From Gammaproteobacteria bacterium (lineage in GTDB: Bacteria > Pseudomonadota > Gammaproteobacteria > JAADGQ01): a stretch of 49,713 nt of DNA. Both the position numbers and the translations under genes were made by a program. The stretch covers positions 1-49,713 of the forward strand of contig WFXF01000044.1 in the NCBI GenBank assembly GCA_015490755.1. The letters run 5' to 3'. A model generated the notes under the pieces. It was not told the origin of the DNA and made no database searches. It saw nothing but the letters and a program-made list of their open reading frames with translations. Below, one piece after another: positions 44,087-49,713 of this stretch (position 1 is the stretch's first letter; each line of letters starts with the position of its first letter).

Positions 44087-45181
44087 ATGGGTAAAAAAAC
44101 GTCTCTCTATCACAAGCATATTGAAGCAAACGCTAAAATAGTCGATTTTGGTGGTTATGATATGCCGCTACATTATGGCTCTCAAATTGAAGAGCATAAT
44201 AAGGTTCGAAGTAGTGCGGGCATGTTTGATGTTTCACATATGGTTGTGGTGGATCTGCATGGTAAAGCGGTTCGAGGCTTTTTGCGTTATCTGTTAGCTA
44301 ATAATGTTGACCGCTTGCAAGAAGCTGGAAAGGCATTGTATAGCTGTATGTTGAATGGTGATGGTGGCATTATTGACGATCTGATCGTCTATTTTATGGA
44401 TGAAAACTGGTTTCGTTTGGTGGTTAATGCTGCAACGCGTGATAAAGACCTGGCCTGGATTGAAAAACAAGCGGCTGATTTTGATGTGGCAATCGATGTG
44501 CGTGATGATTTAGCGATGATTGCAGTGCAAGGGCCAGAGGCACGCACAAAAACGCATGCCGCATTGGGCGGTGGTTTAAAACAAAAAAAAGCCGATCAAT
44601 TGGCCCCATTTTATGCCGTTGAATGTGATGGTTTTTTTATAGCACGGACTGGATATACCGGAGAAGATGGCTATGAAATTATGTTGCCGGTTGATCAGGT
44701 CGAGTCATTTTGGCAGGCGCTTTTGGAGCAATGTGTAAAACCTGTGGGGTTGGGTGCGCGTGATACGTTGCGTCTGGAAGCCGGCATGAATCTGTATGGA
44801 ACTGATATGGATGAAAGTGTGACTCCTTTGGAATCAGGGTTGGGCTGGACTGTGGCCTGGGAGCCGTCTGAACGCCATTTTATAGGTCGTGATGCTTTGC
44901 AGGCGCAGCGGAAAAAACCGGGGCATAAAAAGTTTACAGGTTTGATTCTGGATGGCAAAGGTATGTTGCGTAACCATCAAAAGGTGGTGGTGGATGGGGT
45001 TTCGGTGGGCGAGGTGACCAGTGGTAGCTTCTCTCCCACGTTAGGTAGGGCAATTGCGTTTGCCAGGGTGGATGCTTGTGTTGAAACGCACTGTAATATT
45101 GAGGTGCGTGACCGTTATCTGCCTGCAACGGTAGTGAAATTGCCATTTGTACGTCATGGCAAGTCGTGCCTGCAAAATTAA
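44087..45181 (+). CDS. gcvT: Glycine cleavage system T protein (aminomethyltransferase)
   Basis: 364 residues from the ATG at 44087 (MGKKTSLYHKHIE); the frame extends to a TTG at 44060, but the family starts near KTSLY. It transfers the methylene group from aminomethyl-lipoyl-GcvH to tetrahydrofolate and releases ammonia. Typical blocks are FGGYDMPLHYGSQIEEH, GMFDVSHM and RTGYTGEDGYEI; the catalytic Asp lies in RDTLRLEAGMNLYGTDMDE and neighbouring blocks. First gene of the gcv cluster. The 139-bp leader shows no glycine riboswitch I can recognise. Confidence 0.97.
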   Translation: MGKKTSLYHKHIEANAKIVDFGGYDMPLHYGSQIEEHNKVRSSAGMFDVSHMVVVDLHGKAVRGFLRYLLANNVDRLQEAGKALYSCMLNGDGGIIDDLIVYFMDENWFRLVVNAATRDKDLAWIEKQAADFDVAIDVRDDLAMIAVQGPEARTKTHAALGGGLKQKKADQLAPFYAVECDGFFIARTGYTGEDGYEIMLPVDQVESFWQALLEQCVKPVGLGARDTLRLEAGMNLYGTDMDESVTPLESGLGWTVAWEPSERHFIGRDALQAQRKKPGHKKFTGLILDGKGMLRNHQKVVVDGVSVGEVTSGSFSPTLGRAIAFARVDACVETHCNIEVRDRYLPATVVKLPFVRHGKSCLQN

Positions 45182-45214
45182 TTTCAAAGAGTAAAGGTAG
45201 AGAGGAGAGGTTCT

Positions 45215-45610
45215 GTGAGTGATATTCCGGCGGATTTAAAATATACCAAGTCGCATGAGTGGGTGCGGCAACTGGACGATGATGATGTTTTGGTTGGAAT
45301 TACTGACCATGCACAAGAGTTATTGGGTGATATGGTTTATGTCGAACTGCCCGCAGAGGGTGATATGCCAAGCGCGGGTGAAGAGTGTGTGGTGGTGGAG
45401 TCAGTGAAAGCTGCATCTGATATCTACTGCCCGGTCACAGCAGAAATTATTTCAGTAAACGAAGCATTGGTTGATCAGCCCGAACTGATTAATAAAGACC
45501 CTTATGGTGAAGGCTGGATCTTACGCTTGAAAGCGAGCACTCCTGATGAATTGGATGGTTTGCTCAGCGCGGATGATTATGCACAGTTCATTGCTTCAGA
45601 AACGGAATAA
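45215..45610 (+). CDS. gcvH: Glycine cleavage system H protein
   Basis: 131 residues. The lipoyl-carrier lysine is Lys65 in [22 protein letters not shown] at the start and [20 protein letters not shown] are family signatures. GTG start with a strong GAGGAGAGG ribosome site. It shuttles the aminomethyl group between GcvP, GcvT and the L protein, and is lipoylated by LipB and LipA, both encoded in this window. It lies 33 bp after gcvT. Confidence 0.97.
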   Translation: MSDIPADLKYTKSHEWVRQLDDDDVLVGITDHAQELLGDMVYVELPAEGDMPSAGEECVVVESVKAASDIYCPVTAEIISVNEALVDQPELINKDPYGEGWILRLKASTPDELDGLLSADDYAQFIASETE

Positions 45611-45630
45611 TCACGAGAGTATCAATATCA

Positions 45631-46998
45631 ATGCCATTTATTCCACACACTGAAGATGATGTTAAAGAGATGCTGGCAGCGATTGGTGCGCCGAGCATTG
45701 AATCTCTGTTTGATGAAATCCCTGCCGCACTGCGTACAGGAGGATTAGCAACGATTCCCGAAGGTTTGAATGAGCTGGGTGTAACACAGCTCATGCAGGC
45801 GCGAGCGAAAAAGAATAAACCACTGCTTTGCTTTGCTGGTGCAGGTGCATATGAGCACCATATTCCGGCGGCGGTTTGGGAGCTGACGACCCGTGGTGAA
45901 TTCTACACAGCTTATACTCCTTATCAGGCTGAAGCGAGTCAGGGAACGTTGCAGTTGCTGTACGAATATCAAACCATGATGGCGAGTTTAACAGGGTTGG
46001 ATGTCTCTAATGCCTCGCTCTATGACGGGGCTTCGGCTTTGGCTGAGGCGATTTTGATGGCGGTGCGGTGTAATCGTAAATCAAAATCCAGACGTATATT
46101 ACTGCCGACTACGGTGCACCCTGCTTATCGAAAAGTCAGTCGCAATATCGTCAGTAATCAGGATATTATATTGGAAGAGATTCCATACTGTGCTGAAAAA
46201 GGTGCGGTTTTAGCGAAAAGTCTAGATAGATATCAGGGGGAAGATATTGCTGCGTTGGTGATTCAGCAGCCTAACTTTTTTGGTTCACTGGAAGAGGTGG
46301 ATGCACTCACTGACTGGGCACATGCTCAAGGTGCGATCGTGATTGCTGTGGTGAACCCTATGACACTGGCCGTGCTGAAACCGCCAGGTGAATGGGGAAC
46401 TTCAGGGGTTGATATCGCATGCGGCGAAGGTCAGCCACTGGGCATTCCTCTCGCAGGTGGTGGCCCCTATTTTGGTTTCATGTGCTGCAAGCAAAAACAG
46501 GTTCGACAGCTGCCAGGTCGAATTGTTGGACGTACGGTTGATCTGGACGGTAAAGAGGGTTTTACGCTGACTTTACAGGCACGTGAACAGCATATTCGCC
46601 GTTCCAAGGCGACCTCTAATATCTGTACCAACCAAGGTTTGATGACAACCGCTGCGACAATCTATCTCTCTCTGTTGGGGCCGACCGGACTACGTAGTGT
46701 TGCACAGGCATGTTTTGCCAATACTCAAAAACTGGTGGAGAGACTTGCTCAAATTGAAGGGGTTGAAGCCATTTTTAGTGGTACGCACTTTCATGAAGTC
46801 ATGATTCAGTTGCCTTGTTCGGCTGAAGCGGTTCATGAAAAGTTGTGTGAACAGGGTATTTTAGGCGGCTATGAACCTTCCGGAGAGTACCCTGAATTGG
46901 GCGATGCTCTGCTGGTGTGTGCGACGGAAACACGAACAGATGAAGAGATTGAGCACTTTGCTGTACAACTCGAAACCATAATTAAAAACTTAAATTAA
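45631..46998 (+). CDS. gcvPA: Glycine decarboxylase subunit 1 (GcvPA)
   Basis: 455 residues: the N-terminal half of what is a single ~950-residue GcvP in E. coli. [39 protein letters not shown] and [20 protein letters not shown] are standard GcvPA blocks. It pairs with GcvPB to form the PLP-dependent decarboxylase; PLP binds in GcvPB. It lies 20 bp after gcvH and 8 bp before gcvPB. Confidence 0.96.
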   Translation: MPFIPHTEDDVKEMLAAIGAPSIESLFDEIPAALRTGGLATIPEGLNELGVTQLMQARAKKNKPLLCFAGAGAYEHHIPAAVWELTTRGEFYTAYTPYQAEASQGTLQLLYEYQTMMASLTGLDVSNASLYDGASALAEAILMAVRCNRKSKSRRILLPTTVHPAYRKVSRNIVSNQDIILEEIPYCAEKGAVLAKSLDRYQGEDIAALVIQQPNFFGSLEEVDALTDWAHAQGAIVIAVVNPMTLAVLKPPGEWGTSGVDIACGEGQPLGIPLAGGGPYFGFMCCKQKQVRQLPGRIVGRTVDLDGKEGFTLTLQAREQHIRRSKATSNICTNQGLMTTAATIYLSLLGPTGLRSVAQACFANTQKLVERLAQIEGVEAIFSGTHFHEVMIQLPCSAEAVHEKLCEQGILGGYEPSGEYPELGDALLVCATETRTDEEIEHFAVQLETIIKNLN

Positions 46999-47006
46999 AT
47001 ACTACG

Positions 47007-48467
47007 ATGCTGATTTTTGAACAGTCACGGACAGGCCGTGGCAATGGTGCCCAAAAAATTAAGAGCGGTGCGACGTTGAGTGCACTACCTAAGCAGTTTC
47101 TGCGTGAAGCTCCGCCACTGTTGCCTGAGGTTTCTGAAATGCAGGCGGTGCGCCATTACACGCGTCTATCGCAAAAAAACTTCTCGATCGATACGCAATT
47201 TTACCCGCTAGGGTCATGCACGATGAAGCATAATCCGCGTGCTTGTAATAGGTTGGCGATGTTGCCAGAATTTTTATCGCAACACCCTCTGTCGCCTGTT
47301 TCAGCAACTCAAGGGTTTCTTGCCTCTCTTTATGATTTACAGGAGATACTCAAGGGTGTGACCGGTATGAAAGGTGTTTCACTCACACCGATGGCGGGTG
47401 CGCAAGGTGAACTGGCGGGAATAGCCATGATTCGTGCTTACCATGAATCTCGTGGCGATATTGAGCGTAATGAATTGCTGGTACCTGATGCGGCTCATGG
47501 AACAAACCCGGCGACGGGTGTGATGTGTGGTTATAAAGTACGTGAAATTCCAACGCGAGCCGATGGTGATGTGGATTTGGAGGCGCTTCGTGATGCAGTG
47601 GGGCCGCAAACAGCCGCAATTATGTTGACCAACCCGTCAACCTTGGGTGTTTTTGATCGAAAAATTGCTGAAATCTCTCAAGCCGTACATGATGCGGGAG
47701 GCTTGCTCTACTACGATGGCGCTAATTTGAATGCCATTTTGGGCAAAGTTCGGCCGGGTGATATGGGGTTTGATGTGGTGCACATTAATCTGCACAAAAC
47801 ATTTTCTACACCGCATGGTGGAGGAGGGCCTGGCTCTGGGCCAGTGGGAGTGAGTGAGCGATTATTGCCATTTTTACCCGTTCCGGTGGTGGCTCGAAAA
47901 GAGGATCAATATCACTGGTTAAGTGAAAAAGATTGCCCTGACTCTATTGGGCGTTTGTCTGCTTTTATGGGGAATGCGGGTGTGTTGCTCAGAGCCTATA
48001 TCTATTCACGCTTGTTAGGCCGTGAAGGTATGGTACGAGTGGCAGAGTATGCGACATTGAATGCCAATTATATGGCGACGAAGTTGGCTGAAGCGGGTTT
48101 TGATCTGGCCTACCCGAAGCGAAGAGCCACACACGAGTTTAGTTTGACACTTAAAAAACAGGCTAAAGAGATTGGGGCGACAGCGACTGATTTTGCAAAG
48201 CGCTTACTGGATTATGGCTATCACGCGCCGACTGTTTATTTCCCGCTGTTAGTGGCTGAGTGTATGTTGATTGAGCCGACTGAAACGGAGGCGAAGTCTG
48301 ATCTGGATGGCTTTATTGAAGCGATGAAGAAAATTTTATCTGAGGCTTCATCTGATTTGGACAAGCTACGCGCAGCACCTTATACGTTGCCGGTTAAACG
48401 TTTGGATGAGGTGCGGGCGGCGCGTGAGTTGGACTTGGTTTGGAAGCCTGTTGTTGCCGGTGAGTGA
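47007..48467 (+). CDS. gcvPB: Glycine decarboxylase subunit 2 (GcvPB, PLP-binding)
   Basis: 486 residues. The PLP Schiff-base lysine is Lys264 in [20 protein letters not shown], the hallmark of glycine decarboxylase. [16 protein letters not shown] and [16 protein letters not shown] are also typical. It decarboxylates glycine and passes the aminomethyl group to lipoyl-GcvH. Its last eight bases overlap dgkA. Confidence 0.97.
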   Translation: MLIFEQSRTGRGNGAQKIKSGATLSALPKQFLREAPPLLPEVSEMQAVRHYTRLSQKNFSIDTQFYPLGSCTMKHNPRACNRLAMLPEFLSQHPLSPVSATQGFLASLYDLQEILKGVTGMKGVSLTPMAGAQGELAGIAMIRAYHESRGDIERNELLVPDAAHGTNPATGVMCGYKVREIPTRADGDVDLEALRDAVGPQTAAIMLTNPSTLGVFDRKIAEISQAVHDAGGLLYYDGANLNAILGKVRPGDMGFDVVHINLHKTFSTPHGGGGPGSGPVGVSERLLPFLPVPVVARKEDQYHWLSEKDCPDSIGRLSAFMGNAGVLLRAYIYSRLLGREGMVRVAEYATLNANYMATKLAEAGFDLAYPKRRATHEFSLTLKKQAKEIGATATDFAKRLLDYGYHAPTVYFPLLVAECMLIEPTETEAKSDLDGFIEAMKKILSEASSDLDKLRAAPYTLPVKRLDEVRAARELDLVWKPVVAGE

Positions 48468-48831
48468 GCCATCACAAAAAAAAACCTCTGAGTTTCAGCG
48501 AGTCTGTAAAGCGGCGGGATACTCTGTAGCAGGTCTGAAAGCCGTCGCTCGACACGAGCCAGCTTTTCGTACAGAGCTGCTTTTGTCTGTTTTGTTGTTT
48601 CCTCTGGCGCTCTGGCTAGGTGAAAGCGGGGTTGAACGTGCCTTGTTGATTGGTTCGCTGGTGTTGGTTTTGATTGCAGAGTTGGTGAATTCTGCAATTG
48701 AAGCCGTGGTTGATCGCATCGGATCTGAATGGAGCGAGCTGTCTGGTCGTGCAAAAGATATTGGTTCCGCTGCCGTTTTTGTGGCACTTGTTCATGTGCT
48801 GGTTGTTTGGGTATTAATAATTTGTTTTTAA
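48460..48831 (+). CDS. dgkA: Diacylglycerol kinase
   Basis: 123 residues from the GTG at 48460, which fits the E. coli DgkA N-terminus; in-frame TTG codons at 48451 and 48454 and an ATG at 48406 are alternatives. Three membrane helices (about 33-50, 55-73 and 98-120). The active-site block [14 protein letters not shown] (around 66-79) and [12 protein letters not shown] are nearly identical to E. coli. It phosphorylates diacylglycerol released by osmoregulated glucan synthesis, recycling it to phosphatidate. It overlaps gcvPB, so it may be translationally coupled. Confidence 0.95.
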   Translation: MSEPSQKKTSEFQRVCKAAGYSVAGLKAVARHEPAFRTELLLSVLLFPLALWLGESGVERALLIGSLVLVLIAELVNSAIEAVVDRIGSEWSELSGRAKDIGSAAVFVALVHVLVVWVLIICF

Positions 48832-48847
48832 ATATTAAGGAAAATTT

Positions 48848-49713
48848 ATGTCTGCTCTGATTTGTGGCTCTTATGCCTACGATACCATTATGGTGTTTGG
48901 TGACCAATTTAAAAACCATATTTTGCCCGACAAGGTACATATTCTGAATGTATGTTTTTTAGTACCCGATATGCGTCGTGAATTTGGTGGTTGTGCGGGA
49001 AATATTGCGTATAACTTGCACCTGCTGGGCGGAGACCCTTTGCCGATGGCTACCGTAGGTCAGGATTTTGCGCCTTACGCAAAATGGATGGACACGCTGG
49101 GTATTAGCCGTAAACACCTGAAAGAAGTTGACTCTTATACCGGGCAGGCATTTATTACGACCGACCAGGATGACAATCAGATTACAGCTTTTCACCCGGG
49201 TGCCATGAGTTTGGCGCATGAAAATAAAGTATCTGATGCGGAGGGTGTCACAATAGGAATTGTTTCCCCAGATGGGCGTGATGGCATGATCGAACATGCG
49301 GCTCAGTTTTGTGAGGCCAAAATTCCATTCATTTTTGATCCAGGTCAGGGTTTGCCGATGTTTAATGGCGATGAACTGATAAAATTTATTGAACAGGCGA
49401 CCTACCTGACTGTGAATGATTATGAGGCCGAATTGCTGCAAGAGCGTACCGGTAAAAGTCTGGAAGAGATTGCAGCACAGCTTGATGCACTGATTGTAAC
49501 GTTGGGTGGGCAAGGTTCGAAAATATATGCAGATGGAAAGGTGATTGATATCCCTGCAGTGGTACCTGCTGAAATTGCTGATCCAACAGGGTGTGGTGAT
49601 GCGTATCGTGCAGGTTTATTGTTTGGTTTGATGAACGATATGGATTGGGAGACAACAGGACGAATTGCATCACTAATGGGGTCTATTAAGATCGCTCATA
49701 AAGGCACCCAGAA
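48848..49713 (+). CDS. PfkB-family carbohydrate/adenosine kinase, 3' end beyond the window
   Basis: At least 288 residues from the ATG at 48848 (AAGGA upstream), open to the window edge; family length is about 310. PfkB features: ICGSYAYDTIMVF start, REFGGCAGNIAYNLHLLGGD substrate-binding block, LIVTLGGQGSK, and the catalytic DPTGCGDAYRAGLL with the Asp base. The family is often annotated as adenosine kinase in proteobacteria; the substrate is not certain from sequence. It starts 16 bp after dgkA. Confidence 0.93.
   Translation, partial: MSALICGSYAYDTIMVFGDQFKNHILPDKVHILNVCFLVPDMRREFGGCAGNIAYNLHLLGGDPLPMATVGQDFAPYAKWMDTLGISRKHLKEVDSYTGQAFITTDQDDNQITAFHPGAMSLAHENKVSDAEGVTIGIVSPDGRDGMIEHAAQFCEAKIPFIFDPGQGLPMFNGDELIKFIEQATYLTVNDYEAELLQERTGKSLEEIAAQLDALIVTLGGQGSKIYADGKVIDIPAVVPAEIADPTGCGDAYRAGLLFGLMNDMDWETTGRIASLMGSIKIAHKGTQ

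Noticed and set aside
48380-48940. 186-aa minus-strand frame over dgkA
   Set aside because: Antisense to DgkA and the GcvPB end, both strongly conserved; no family resemblance.
48959-49513. 184-aa minus-strand frame at the right end
   Set aside because: Antisense to the PfkB-family kinase, which has clear motifs in the plus frame.

Overview
This 49.7 kb window is chromosomal DNA of a gammaproteobacterium of moderate GC. Evidence for this: glnE, the mpl-ubiX pair, the lipB-lipA-ybeD order, a complete type II secretion (T2SS) operon in the order gspC to gspN, and the lpoA-yraN-dolP / rsmI neighbourhood. The split glycine decarboxylase (gcvPA/gcvPB) and the DUF2782 gene next to polA fit lineages such as Thiotrichales, Chromatiales or Methylococcales. 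I cannot fix the order or species, and no rRNA, tRNA or CRISPR is visible.

Layout. 1-486: the 5' part of a group II intron (minus strand, running off the left edge) and a decayed VapC-type PIN toxin fragment. 487-9381 (plus): glnE, gltX, cysS, two small membrane proteins, mpl and ubiX. 9412-16596 (minus): an alpha/beta hydrolase, ybeD, lipB and lipA, then a short secreted protein and a large hybrid sensor kinase. Between lipA and the kinase sits an insertion of about 1.4 kb. It carries a TumE/HVO_A0114-like toxin-antitoxin (TA) pair and a headless XRE regulator, and it is bounded by a second copy of the lipA 3' end. 16639-18971 (minus): two related PIN-toxin/ribbon-helix-helix modules on either side of an LpxL-type acyltransferase gene. 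19068-20230: a MoeA-like gene whose first and last codons lie in copies of the same mobile-element terminal repeat. 20294-31441 (minus): gspCDEFGHIJKLMN. 31583-36842: hemerythrin-domain protein, DUF2782, LOG-family hydrolase, polA, a 127-bp MITE with a perfect 9-bp target duplication, and an unknown secreted protein. 37113-39474: transposase debris around two small outer-membrane-barrel-like proteins. 39731-40236: yefM-yoeB. 40246-43947: dolP, yraN and lpoA, divergent from rsmI. 44087-49713: gcvT-gcvH-gcvPA-gcvPB-dgkA, then a PfkB-family kinase cut by the window edge.

How it fits together. The core is housekeeping: nitrogen regulation, tRNA charging, murein recycling, ubiquinone cofactor supply, lipoylation, one-carbon metabolism, replication and repair, and envelope assembly. 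LipB and LipA can lipoylate GcvH, which works with GcvT and GcvPA/PB. The T2SS set is complete except for the prepilin peptidase (GspO/PilD), which must be elsewhere. Small accessory insertions are interleaved at operon edges: four TA modules plus one toxin relic, two MITE-like elements and at least three transposase fragments. The most unusual features are the duplicated lipA 3' end around the TA insertion and the MoeA-like gene bounded at both ends by mobile-element termini. No wholly new multi-gene system could be demonstrated.
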